DNA of 64,000 nucleotides from Leguminivora glycinivorella (lineage: Eukaryota; Arthropoda; Insecta; Lepidoptera; Tortricidae), in the NCBI RefSeq assembly GCF_023078275.1, contig NC_062983.1:10595001-10659000 (forward strand), written 5' to 3'. The notes below the pieces were generated by a model. It made no database searches. It was not told the origin of the DNA and worked only from the letters and a program-made list of their open reading frames with translations. The position numbers and the translations under genes are program-made. Shown here piece by piece: positions 36,786 through 47,289 of the stretch (position 1 is its first letter; each line of letters starts with the position of its first letter).

Positions 36786-37433
36786 TGGTTATTAGTAGAG
36801 AATGTCAAGTACTTGGTCAATCAACTAAGTATAATACTGGTCAACTTTCGAGTCAAGTTTGTTTTTCTAGAAAACATTTTCGTTACAATCTCTACCCCAG
36901 ATCTCACGTTGTGGACAATATCATGAGATTATGACAAGCATACATTATTTTGAAACCGAAGTGCATAATAACGATCATATTTGCATTAATGTATAAAAAA
37001 CCGTTATTAAATCACATAAGCAGCTCTGCTGTCTAATAAAGTAGAATCATTGAAACTTCCAAAACTGACGAATGCGGTAATGGTCATTAGGAATGAATTT
37101 CTTTGCGGAGTCACGCGCATACAATCATATTGTCGTTAGCAGAAACTGGCGATTAAAATGGCGTATGTTTGGTCATTTTAGGTTTTCTTATTTCATTATG
37201 AATTGTAATGAATTCGCCAGATGTCACCTCATTAGTGTACAGTCAGAGGAAATGCCACACAAGTTAGAAATGAATAAGAATGACGACAAAAATCGGACAG
37301 GTTATTCTGGACTTGACTGTCAGAAGTTAAATAAATAAATAAATTATGGAGACACCTTACACAGATCAACCTAGCCCCCAACTAAGCAAAGCTTGTTATA
37401 TGTGTGCTAAGCGACGATATACATACGTAAATA

Positions 37434-38176
37434 CAGTGAAACCTGGATAAGTGAGACTTCAAGGGACGACAAAATTTATCTCACTTAAAGAGGTATTCCA
37501 CTTATTCAGGGTCTCAGTTAGACAGGCATAATAAAATATTTGTCTCATTTACAGAGGGTATCACTAATAGAGGCCAGAATAGAGGGTATGCCAGTTATAG
37601 AGGTAATAAATAAGGTGTTTTGCATATAGTTATTATTAGTTGCATACTACTTAAATGAAAAGGTTAATAAGCCTTGTATTTAAATAAAATATATTATGAA
37701 AGTTTTTTTTTAATATTTTTATGTAAATTATCGAGATTTTAGTTTTAATTACTTAAAATAACCAAGAAAACCCTTGAACTCATCTGAACACAAAAAGGAT
37801 CAATCGCGTAATTTAAAGATAGGCTAAGAATTATTAAAAATATGGAAGTAGATTTTCAATGAAGTCCAAGTTGCAGAGGTCATAGATTGACTATGTCTCA
37901 GATACAGACAGAGGTAAATTTTTATAAAATTCTTAACAAACAATGAGGTTCATATACATTTCAAATATAGTCTCAGTAACAAAGGTAAAATACACACTCT
38001 GTCTCACTAATAGAGGGAAATGTGACTATAAAATCGAAAAGGCTAATCTCACTTATAGAGGTCTGTTTTGTCTCACTAATAGAGGTAAATCAGTGCGAAA
38101 GTGTCGGGACCACACCTTGGGTCCCAACTAAAGAGGTTTCTCACTTGTCCAGGTCCCACTTAACCAGGTTTCACTG
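37434..38176. mobile_element. Pogo-like non-autonomous element with reiterated terminal motif
   Basis: The ends CAGTGAAACCTGG (37434-37446) and CCAGGTTTCACTG (approximately 38164-38176) are inverted. They are flanked by TA on each side (37432-37433, 38177-38178), as expected for pogo/Tigger-group elements. The interior contains at least ten forms of TCTCACTTATAGAGGT, for example at 37479, 37543, 37971, 38002, 38047, 38071 and 38139. This box is the complement of the terminal ACCTGGATAAGTGAGA with two changes. The element is 743 bp and non-coding. Confidence 0.85.
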
Positions 38177-38298
38177 TAGATAAATACAGTTGTAGAACTA
38201 ATATAACGGAAGTTATTTGTAAAAAATAGTAAAAAGAAATGTTGTTGCTATGAGTGTTTTATTTGAAGTGACGGCTATATGTACAAAAATATATCAAA

Positions 38299-38656
38299 TA
38301 AAACCGCCTTCAAAAAAAAAGCGTGTTACAAAACACGGAGAAACTAAAAAGCCAAAAATAATAAACCTTCGAATTCAGATTTCTTATCGGATTGCAATAA
38401 TCTAAACACCCAAATTATAAACAAATCAATTATTTTTGTAGTCGGTACCAGACCTGTTCGTCGCCTTGCTATTTCCTGTTTGCCCTACCCAACCATACGC
38501 AGGCTGGTCCCGACTCCAAAAATAATTGATTTGTTTATAATTTGGGTGTTTAGATTATTGCAATCCGATAAGAAATCTGAATTCGAAGGTTTATTATTTT
38601 TGGCTTTTTAGTTTCTCCGTGTTTTGTAACACGCTTTTTTTTTGAAGGCGGTTTTA
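38299..38656. repeat. Near-perfect 153 bp inverted repeat with 52 bp loop
   Basis: The arms at 38299-38451 and 38504-38656 are complementary with only two differences that I can find. The loop has 'cctgtttgccctacccaacc'. The arm ends carry AAAACCGCCTTCAAAAAA, which resembles the end of the neighbouring repeat at 39.09 kb (complement of TTTTTTGAAGTCGGTT). Confidence 0.9.
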
Positions 38657-38749
38657 TTTTTTGTTAAAAAGTTAATTTATTTGTTGATTTTTAGTGGTTC
38701 CTAGTGATATTATATGTATCAGTCCGAATATATGTACAGTAGTGAAAGA

Positions 38750-39096
38750 ATTGTCCTTTAACTCCTAACCATTGAGGAGTTGACCTTCCATCATCAGCTC
38801 AGCCACATAAAATTATTACCATCAGGCGCAAATACTGGTGCACCTTTGAAAAATACACAAAAAACATTACATGTGCCTATAACATTTGAAGAGTTCCCTC
38901 GATTTCTCCAAGATCCCATCATCAGACCACGACTTGGTGCCAATGGGACCATCTCGGGGTTATACCCGTTCGATCAAAAAAAAAATTTTGAAAATCGGTC
39001 TACGATTCTCGGAGATATCGAGTAACATACATACAAAAAAAAAAAAAAAATCAGTCGAATTGAGAACCTCCTCCTTTTTTGAAGTCGGTTAAAAAA
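38750..39096 (-). repeat. Lepidopteran AACCGACTTCAAAAAA-ended repeat
   Basis: On the minus strand it starts TTTAACCGACTTCAAAAAAG, then GGAGGAGGTTCTCAATTCG. Further in are 'atatctccgagaatcgtag' and 'gatggtcccattggcacc'. It is a well-represented lepidopteran repeat. Together with the hairpin it may form one composite element from 38.30 to 39.09 kb. Confidence 0.65.
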
Positions 39097-39127
39097 TAGA
39101 ACAATAGAACTAGAACTTAAAAACGAC

Positions 39128-39290
39128 ATTTGTCAGCACAAAAGAGGTCACAGACTACAACAAATACCTACATACTTATATACATAGAAAACATCCATGA
39201 CTCTGAAACAAATATCTGTGCTCATCACACAAATACATGCCCTGGTAGCAGGCAGGGGCACTACCGACTGAGCCAGACCGGCCGTTTAAG
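39128..39290 (-). repeat. tRNA-related SINE fragment
   Basis: On the minus strand it begins CGGCCGGTCTGGCTCAGTCG, with box A TGGCTCAGTCGG intact. It then goes to 'aggtagtgcccctgcctg'-like sequence and 'tgatgagcacagatatttg'. The box B region is deleted. It is a remnant only. Confidence 0.6.
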
Positions 39291-39299
39291 TTATAAATA

Positions 39300-40260
39300 T
39301 TTCAGAACAGTTTTCATAGAAGGTGCCGAAAATTAGATATTAGGCAGTGACAGAGGTTAAAAATATTTACATTCTGGCACGTCACGATATTGTAAAAAAA
39401 TAAATCATACGAAGTAAAATTATTATTATTTATTTATTATTATTTATTCAAATTATATACATGTGGGTACAAGAACATTATTTTAAATATATAGAGGTAG
39501 CGCCACAAAACTATTTATATAGTTTGATTGTGGAGTCAGAGCTTGCTAATATAACAAAACAAAAGATCCTACGAAGATAATTATCTTCTGAATATTAGCT
39601 ATGATTTCGTCAAAAATAGGTACGTATACGTATAATAAAGAAGGAAGGCTCATTAATAAAGTTATTTTTCTTGATAAATCTTTAGCGCAAATAATTCGCA
39701 TATTTGAGTACTTTACTCATCAAGTCATAAGTAGAATACGGAAGAGCCCAAACTTGACCGTTCCTGTCATTAAACCTGGTGAATACCGCTGACTCACGTA
39801 CTACAATTACACCTAATGAATTGTCTAATTCTCACCGGACACTGACAGCATATTAATAGGCTCAATGTATGAGATTTAAAGATACGGCTATTAAATGACT
39901 TATGTCTCTATACAATTGATACCGAGATGATATGTTTTTGAAAGGAATTTATGATACTGTTCTGTGAAAGGTTTTGTACTTAAATATTTTATTTGTTACG
40001 CGTGAGGCTGAGATACATGTCATTATGGGTCATTCGGGGAAAAAATAAATTATTATGCACTGGTACTATAGTTATCGCCAATAGTTACAGAGGATGTAAT
40101 TTTGCTTTTGATCTCTGCAAGAATTCTCATCTTTACTGACACTTGTATAGTTAAGGTAAAAAGAGTACACTAAAATAAAAAGTATTGATAGCAGTATTTT
40201 AACCTAACCAATATTACTAATTCTATGGGTTATACTTTAAAAAATTGTCTTGATTACATA
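39300..40260. other. Non-coding, AT-rich
   Basis: Includes a TTATTATTATTTATT-rich run at 39419-39450. A 63-codon frame at 39601-39792 is unrecognised. Confidence 0.35.
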
Positions 40261-40264
40261 TCAA

Positions 40265-40413
40265 TATTGTCTTCGGTTACCGCGACAGTTACTCATGAAA
40301 TAAAACTATGGAAACGGATTAAATCGCGTATAATGATTTTACAATTCATCCCGACGTTTCGAACACTTTACAGCATTCGTGGGCAACGGGGTGACACATA
40401 GCTTTATTTCTTG
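40265..40413. repeat. 'CCCGACGTTTCGAAC' repeat
   Basis: Contains 'cttcggttaccgcgacag', 'actcatgaaataaaactatg', 'catcccgacgtttcgaacac' and 'cagcattcgtggg'. The pair 'gaaataaaactatg' / 'catagctttatttc' is inverted at its ends. I recognise the central motif from Penelope-like retroelement-associated repeats. The class is uncertain. Confidence 0.5.
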
Positions 40414-40786
40414 ATTACATATTGTTATAAAAAGACCAAACAAAAACAGGTCAATGTAAAAATGATAAAGTATGTGATACATAAAAATTTATTAGGAATT
40501 GTAACACTGTAATGTAACAATATGCAATAAATGGAAAATCAAACGCGTTATTTATAACATAAATACAAAATGACGATTATCGATATCAAATCTTTAATTG
40601 TCAATACCAGTTGTAGGAAAAATTGTGAAAATCCGAAGTATAAACGTAGATAATAGTTGTTTTGTTCAGTTCAAAAAATCAAAAATATCTCAATGATTTC
40701 GCAACGTTCGTGTTCATCAAGTCAAGATACTGTTCATATAATATTAGTATAACAATCCCCAGTCCGACCGATCACGTCGTCCAAGT

Positions 40787-41225
40787 GAATCAATTGGCCG
40801 CAGTAATGAAGACATTACTGTCCGATCCCCGTAGATATCTATCTGTAATCGTGGTTGCATCACGATCATGTAGCGTTCGCAGAAACATTCGCTTATTACT
40901 CACGGCTATATTCTGATACATTTATATTTTTATTTGTCAAACTTTTGTTTATCGCCAATGATATTCTGAAGACGTTACATACCCGTAGATATCTATATGT
41001 AATCGTGGTTGCATCACGATTGTGTAGTTTTCGTCAACTCACGATATCATACATTTATTGTTTTTCGTCAATGAACAATTGGCCGCAGTAATGAAGACAT
41101 TTCTGTCCGATCCCTGTAGTATAAAATCTATGTGTAATCGTGGTTTCATCACAATTGTGTAGTGTGTAGTGTTCGCAGAAATATTCGCTTATTAGTCTCG
41201 GCGATATTTTGATGCAATTTTATAT
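40787..41225 (+). repeat. Three-unit tandem repeat with conserved stem-loop
   Basis: Units share 'caattggccgcagtaatgaa' (copies 1 and 3), 'cgtagatatctat', and the stem-loop AATCGTG-gttgcat-CACGAT(T). The stem starts at 40847, 41001 and 41136, so spacings are 154 and 135. The third stem has CACAATT. It is not coding. Confidence 0.75.
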
Positions 41226-41532
41226 TTTCATGTGTAATTTTGGTTGATTTTTAGAGCCACCGTGTCCAATTGCTGATGGGTAAAGCATATTTCAATATTT
41301 TATCTGTCAAGTCAAAGTAGTAAAACAGCTAATTAAAACTTAAATGAGATAATGAAAATAGCCTTAAGTTTGCAACATTGCCTTGAGGTTCGTTTAAAGT
41401 AAACTCGAACATAGTAACAGACACGTACTTCAATAAAATAGTTAATATTAGGTACATGTATTTTATTGCGTGTACTATACTTTACTAGTACTATAGTTTT
41501 ATTTACTAGTGAATTTATCAACTATGTGAGCC

Positions 41533-41644
41533 TATGATGTCGGATGTCGCAAGGATTTCAGAGGCAAAAATCAAAGATGGCGGCCTCAATGTATAGGATA
41601 TCGGTCCTACATCCGATATCGGATCGGATTATGTGAAAACGCAC
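41533..41644. mobile_element. PIF-like MITE, left-damaged copy
   Basis: The right end 'catccgatatcggatcgga' with 'ttatgtgaaaacgc' matches the MITE at 10.54 kb. The left end keeps only 'gatgtcggatgtcg'. The interior has 'atggcggcctc'. Confidence 0.6.
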
Positions 41645-42112
41645 TAAAAATCTCGCGACTTCACGAGAAAGTATTTTATAAGCTAAACAGCTTAAATAAA
41701 GATATTTGATATTTGATAAATACTTTTTCGTATTTAAGGAACACTTATGCTCTCACCCTTAAAATCTACCATTATTACAAAAAGAGTCACGATCAATCCA
41801 CTACTTACTCGTGATCGATCAAATTATATTAATGGCATGACAATTCGAACATTTTTCCCAACCTCTATTAACATGTTACCCGGTGTTGTCACGAGTCAAT
41901 ATTAGTCACGTACTCAAAAAAATCCGTCGGTAGTGATGTGCCGTTCACCAATATTTTCCGAGAACGGAGAAATCTATAGGAAACACACCGCACCGCTCGC
42001 CATCGACAGGGCTCTCCACACTCCTTGCAACCTAAATGGTCGCGCACCGTGCGGTTTCAGAGGAATTTCGAGGTATTTCCGATGAACTACGGTATGGGGT
42101 TCTTAAAAAAAA

Positions 42113-42248
42113 AAGGAGTGTACAAGTTTCTAATGGGTCGGCAACGCGCATGTGACACCCTTGAGTTACAGGCGTCTATATGTTACGGTGACCGCTTTCC
42201 ATCAGGCGGACCGTATACCTGTTTGCCACCGACGAGGTATTAAAAAAA
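42113..42248 (+). repeat. LINE/SINE-type repeat (same family as 19.2 kb)
   Basis: 'ggagtgtacaagtttctaat', 'cggcaacgcgcatgtgacac', 'gttacggtgaccgctttcc' and 'gccaccgacgaggtat', ending in a T/A-run. Inserted inside the hAT-like element. Confidence 0.75.
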
Positions 42249-42293
42249 TACGTTCTCGGATAAAACGGATCGGACGGGATCGGGGTTAAATTG

Positions 42294-42462
42294 TGGCGTA
42301 GGCGAGAGGCTGGCAACCTGTCACTGCAATGTCACAGTTTAGTTTTCTTTCAACCCCTTATTTGCCAAGAGTGGCACTGAAGCTTTAGTAGTTTCATGTG
42401 TTCTGCCTACCCCTTTATGGGATACAGGCGTGATTGTATGTATGTTGTATGTATGTATGTAC
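42294..42462 (+). repeat. 'TTTGCCAAGAGTGGCACTGA' family with (GTAT)n tail
   Basis: Runs from 'ggcgtaggcgagaggctggc' through 'ccaagagtggcactgaagc' and 'gggatacaggcgtgattgta' to a GTATGTATGTATGTA tail. It is a LINE-type 3' end, second passenger in the hAT-like element. Other copies are at 28.5 kb (minus) and 52.1 kb. Confidence 0.75.
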
Positions 42463-42859
42463 GTTCTCGGAAATTTTCGAAAATTATCTCTGGGAGCTAA
42501 AATCTGATATCGCAAACTCGATAAATACTTACCTACGTTTAATCGCTTGATAAAAAAGAAATATGTAAAGGCAAATGCCATAGAAACATAAACACAAACA
42601 GGTACTTTGTAATATTAAATAAATATAAAATTTGATTATAATCGGCAGTAAAGCAGCTAACAAATTCCATATCCCTACCTAACATACGTTATTTCGACCA
42701 AAGATGTAAACTAAAGATAAAGAAATATTCCATTCCCATTTTATAAAAATAAAATAGCGCACAATTTTTGCTAGCCAGAGAAAACGTTCTCGAGAAAGAT
42801 AGAAAATTTCTCGAAACTTGAGAGAATATTCTCATGGCCACATCACTAGTCGGTACACT

Positions 42860-45050
42860 ATGGAGAGAATGTTGACCACTCGCTGAGACCTCTTTGTCTT
42901 GCTCATTGTCTTTGTAAAGGCGGACACAAAAGTCTGAATGGTGCTACAAAATAACCAATATACAACCTTCAGCGCCGCCATCATACACCATTGCAATCTC
43001 ATCTTTACTCCCAACTAATAAGACATGTATAGGATTATCTCATTTGCAAAAAAATATTGTAGCAAACACTTGTAACTTGTCATAGTTGTCTGTTAATTTG
43101 GCTTGTGGTACGTGGGTTCCTTTCGATACGCAGAAAAGGTTCGAGTGTTGAAACATAAAAAGTTGGCTTTCTTTTATTGCATTGATTACTCTCTTGTCTT
43201 ATTCATTACGGTACTTACAAGTTTTTTGGTACTTAAAGATCCTGTTTTTGAATACTCAAGTACAAATTGTGACTTAGGTTGTTAGATTTTTATTATCGGC
43301 AATGGCTAACAAATCGTTCAGCAGCATGATGTTAAAATGTAATATCAAAATTAAACGCGTTTTACTGCTTCGTGTATACTGGGTTTATTTTGATAGTGGT
43401 CCAGTGAGGGCAGCTACCAGATCTCATGCCGCGAAAATTGTCTTTAAGACCTTCCCCCGGTTACAATTTAATGAAGATTCGCGTTTACAGATAAAAAAAA
43501 AATATACACACAGACACACCTAAATTACAAACACGAATGCTACAGAGACACCTAAATTAAATGTGTTTCCAAACCACGTAACAGGTACATTATACATTAT
43601 TACCGATACAGATCTAAATCAAAGACCCCAAAGTTGGTCCCGAATACTAATAAACCAATGGGTCGGAGCGCGACCTCAAAAGTTGGAGAGTAGGGAACTA
43701 GCGGAGCCGATAAAAGTTGAGCAACTAAATATTTAGATGATCCATATTATAATGGAGAAATTGAGTTTATTTTTTGATGGTGAAGAGACACATTGGTTGT
43801 CAGAAAGTATCAGATTCTGCTGGCCTTTAGCGCTGTGTTGAGTTTGATAAGGTAAATTTTGGCAAGAATTCCAAGTATCAGTACTTACCTGTCTTTAAAA
43901 GTACAAAAACAAATTTGTCTGTACACAAAACTAAATGAGTTTAAGAGTAATATATATTTTATTTACGCCATTCACATATACGCCAATATTAGAAAAAAAG
44001 TTTTTCCAACTATTGCAGTTTGTCCCAGGCACACTAAAATTGTGCATTAAATAGATTATGAGAGCAGAATCTAAAGCAGATTATATCCACTGCAAAAAAT
44101 ATTATAAATCTGATATAAAAGATTCAAGTGATTGTGAAAAACACACCAAAGTATACTGTAGCGAACCTCTACCTGAAATATATACGTTGCCTATAAGATG
44201 TTAATCTAACGTCCGATACGGCAGGTAGCCGTATAGAACCCGAATAGTTTTTACGGAACAGCCTTTGAAAGCGTTTGAGGGTTAAATTCGCTTTCACGGT
44301 AAATCAGTTTGCGCGAAACCCTTTGATTTAAAAAAGAGAAGTTCAAAAAGGTCCGATTTAAAAGCTAAGCTCTCGTAAAAAACAAGTAATAGTATTAATT
44401 TGTATTTAAGAGGATTTCTTTGTGATTGAGCCGTCAAGTGAGATGAAGGGATTTTAAAGGTTTTGCGGTGTTTAAAAGTTCATGATAAGATCGATTGTGC
44501 AGTTTTACGTTTGTTCGAGTGGAAAAGTAATTAGTTGGTAATAGGTAATGGTAATTATTCTTAAGACGAATAAAATACTCATTTATATGCAGGATGTAGA
44601 ACACGAAAATAGCCTAAATAGAATAGGGTATAAGTTACGCTAATGTGCCTACATTAGTGTTTGTTATAGGTACATTAAAATTTATAGTTTTATCGACATT
44701 AGTAACGTTATCCTTTAAATTCCTTTATCCTATAAAATGGTCATAAGTGCTTGGCGTTTTATAATATCATTGCGTAAAAATCACGGAATATTACATTTAT
44801 TGTATGGATACATGTAGTGAAAAGACAAACGTTACTTATTAGAAATAAAAATTACATATATTTCCTGTAAAGAACACTATCGCGTAAGATATTCCATGGT
44901 ATGACAAATATCAATTTACGATCCTAACATATGCGCATATTTCGCATACTGTTCCTCTGCTATCCCTGGTCTCCGTGTACAGAGTTCAAAGTTAATAAAT
45001 TCATTACTCAAATAGAGTGAGCCATTAGAATAAATCAAAAGCGGTACAGG
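42860..45050. other. Non-coding, no recognised element
   Basis: AT-rich DNA. Several 60-80 codon frames have no recognisable similarity. Confidence 0.4.
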
Positions 45051-45051
45051 G

Positions 45052-45181
45052 TACCTAGCAAACTTCACAATCGCTAACGCTTCATAAACGTTTCGTAGCT
45101 AGCTCTCACTATCGCTCTTCTAGCAGCGCGACAAAGCCAGACACTGCTTTTCGATCGCCAACGATTGTCACTTCGGCCAGG
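45052..45181. mobile_element. MITE, copy 2 of a CCTAGCCAA family
   Basis: 'cctagcaaacttcacaatcg' at the left and 'cgattgtcacttcggccagg' at the right are inverted. The interior 'gtagctagctctcactatcg', 'gcgcgacaaagcca' and 'tttcgatcg' aligns with the copy at 22.44 kb. Confidence 0.65.
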
Positions 45182-45568
45182 TCGACAGAGACAAAACACG
45201 GCAACAAAGGGTACCACGATGGGCGAAATCACGATCTACAGAACCCTCGGTTCGTGATAAACTAACTGTGGAATGGTCACGAGGCAAATTTATTTCCTTT
45301 AACCTGTTTATAAATCAACGCTTAAAACTGCTGTATTAATATTTATTGGTGATACAATTACTGTTATGGCTTTATCGGTTGGGTCCTTATTGATAGGAGT
45401 CATTTTTGATTGGATAAATTCAGATATTGTTAGTAGATATTGTATTGATCCTATTGTATCAAATATTAATGTGCTAACAAAAATAGTTTATAATAACGTT
45501 GTGACCCGAACAATTTCAATCATGCTCCATCCAGGGTCTAATTATGTTTCGAAAATGAAATAAAAAGT

Positions 45569-45691
45569 ATCAAAAATATTAAGAATAGGTATAGGTACAA
45601 GTTATGTAAGAAATGCGGACGTTTATGTCGCTCCCGGGTAGGTCTTTACAGTCACGAGAGGAGTTGTCTCTCGCATTCAGACGCTGTTTAA
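45569..45691 (+). pseudogene. LINE ORF2 C-terminal zinc-knuckle fragment
   Basis: An in-frame stretch ends at the TAA at 45689-45691 and includes CKKCGRLCRSRVGLYSHERS followed by C. This is a C-x2-C-x12-H-x3-C finger, the usual last motif of many insect LINE polyproteins ('C..C.R.C.SR.GL..H.R.C'). The next bases, 'atcatctgtcaagatgtacg', 'aggccttatgatgatg', look like the matching 3' UTR and GATGAT-type tail. The polymerase domains are absent. It is too short for any function and was probably 5'-truncated on insertion. Confidence 0.65.
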
Positions 45692-46230
45692 ATCATCTGT
45701 CAAGATGTACGAGGCCTTATGATGATGTATCTACATACTTCTGTAAAACTGCAGCATGGATGTTAACGCGCCTAAAAATATGAATTCGAGTCGCATCACA
45801 TTTCTATTTATTTATTCATTCTAACAAATACATTTGTCACATATCGCACAGCAGTCAAAAAAACAACATAAACGACAACATTCAAAACATCGATCCAGAA
45901 TCCGAGAACGCTATGATCCACAGACATGTTCAAACTGTTCAAAGCGTATTTGGCACAAAGCGGGCAAAAAAAGAAACTGACGGGGCAAAATAGAACCGAA
46001 CGCCTTGTAACCCGATGCTGTGGAATCATGACGTGTGTTTACGCCCAGTGCGATAGGCTTTTGTAGTTGGTATCGGGATTTTATACAGAAAACGACAATG
46101 CTAAATGCTGAAAACCAAGAACAGAGTGTCCCTCCGCGCGTAAGAAGTGAAACTAAGTAACGTGGAAATGAAAATAGGAAGGGGTATTTTAAAATTCGAG
46201 TTGTCAACATTGAGCTTTAAAAGTACAACG

Positions 46231-46274
46231 CTTCCAACTAACAGCGTTAAATGTTTAACGCTGTCAGTTGGAAG
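46231..46274. repeat. 18 bp hairpin
   Basis: CTTCCAACTAACAGCGTT (46231-46248) pairs with AACGCTGTCAGTTGGAAG (46257-46274) across an 8 base loop, with one mismatch. The surrounding sequence shows no terminal repeats, so it is either the core of a decayed MITE or a small structured RNA candidate. Confidence 0.7.
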
Positions 46275-46321
46275 TCACATTAGAAGGTTCAATTCAATAA
46301 TAATTCAGCTCTTTTATACGT

Positions 46322-46375
46322 CCCATTACTAGGCACAGGCCTCTTCTGTCGGCGAGGCAGCTAAGATACAAAAAC
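46322..46375 (-). repeat. RTE/BovB-type 3' tail fragment
   Basis: 'cgtcccattactaggcacag' with 'gcctcttctgtcgg' matches the complement of the well-known 'gaggcctttgcccagcagtg' end seen on the plus strand at 53.8 kb. Confidence 0.55.
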
Positions 46376-46572
46376 AATAAACTTACCGAAGATATTGCTA
46401 CCAGCAGCAGCATCACGGGTTATTGTCACCTGTCTATCATTTCATGCCTCACTTTCGTACTTACTCTTTTGTTGGAACGTGACAAATGATAGTCATTCAT
46501 CTTAATCCTAGTTAAGTAGACTAGTAATATCAATTATTAATAAGTTGTGTTAAATATTAATATTAAAAAGAC

Positions 46573-47278
46573 GGGTGTGTAATTATTGGTATAACTTTTT
46601 TTGGTATAATAACATTTGATATAACAACATTTCGTATATATTTAAAGGATATAATTACTCATTTGACATAATTAGCATTTGGTATAACCACAAAATATCT
46701 ACTTTTATTTTGTATAATCATTATTTCGTATAACACTTATTTATAATAACCGTTATATGGTATAACTATCTATTGATATACGATTAGTATAATATAACTA
46801 GCAAACAGTATAAAACATTTCATGAATTAATTGTATTCTTTTTGAAGGGATCACAGTTCTAACCTAACCTAACCTACTTTTCTGATAGCAGTACATACTC
46901 GTATGTTTAAGGATCACAGTTCTAACCTAACCTAACCTACTTTTCTGGTAGCAGCGCTTTGTGTGTAAGGGCCACAGTTCTAATCTTATCTACTTTTCTG
47001 GTAAATGATGGTACTAATTTACTGTACAATTCTTTTTATATTCTAACTGTGGTTTAGAAAGAATTTGTGTTATACAATTTATTTATTATCAGAAATAGGC
47101 ATTATACTCAAAGTATGTTATAATAAATGTTATTCGAAAAAATGATCATTATATTAAATAAGAATTATACAATTTGTTAGTATATGATTTGTTGTTATAT
47201 GATTCAATAATTATATCAAATGATCGTTATAACGATTAAAAATATATCAAAAAAAGTTATACCGATCGATACGCACCC
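46573..47278. mobile_element. Foldback element with 9 bp TSD (MULE/Rehavkus-like)
   Basis: The ends are GGGTGTGTAATTATTGGTAT and, inverted, GGGTGCGTATCGATCGGTAT. TAAAAAGAC is repeated at 46564-46572 and 47279-47287, a perfect 9 bp duplication. Both arms consist of degenerate ~20 bp repeats around 'TTTGGTATAATAAC', direct on the left and complementary on the right. The core holds a three-unit tandem repeat. It has no coding capacity. Long repeat-filled inverted ends with 9 bp duplications are typical of Drosophila FB and Rehavkus-type elements. Confidence 0.75.
46848..47010 (+). repeat. Three ~60 bp tandem units with CCTAA pentamers
   Basis: Units start at about 46848, 46911 and 46968 with 'ggatcacagttctaa', followed by 'cctaacctaacctacttttc' in the first two and a mutated 'tcttatctacttttc' in the third, then 'tggtagcag'. 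CCTAA is the complement of the insect telomere repeat TTAGG, but the runs are under three units. Confidence 0.85.
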
Positions 47279-47289
47279 TAAAAAGACCA

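Larger units (their letters stand above)
41931..42848. mobile_element. hAT-like non-autonomous element carrying two insertions
   Basis: The ends TAGTGATGTG and CACATCACTA are inverted. GTCGGTA is repeated at both flanks (41926-41932, 42849-42855), which fits an 8 bp hAT duplication with one change or overlap. The arms are made of 'ttccgagaacgg', 'cgttctcggaaa', 'cgttctcgagaaag' repeats. Inside sit retroelement tails at 42113-42248 and 42294-42462. Confidence 0.65.

Noticed and set aside
45366..45563. A 65-codon plus frame just before the LINE zinc knuckle
   Set aside because: It is in a different context from the knuckle frame and has no LINE motif; likely chance.
46848..46945. Chromosome end or telomere
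   Set aside because: Only two runs of under three TTAGG-type units, inside a transposable element, with ordinary sequence on both sides.
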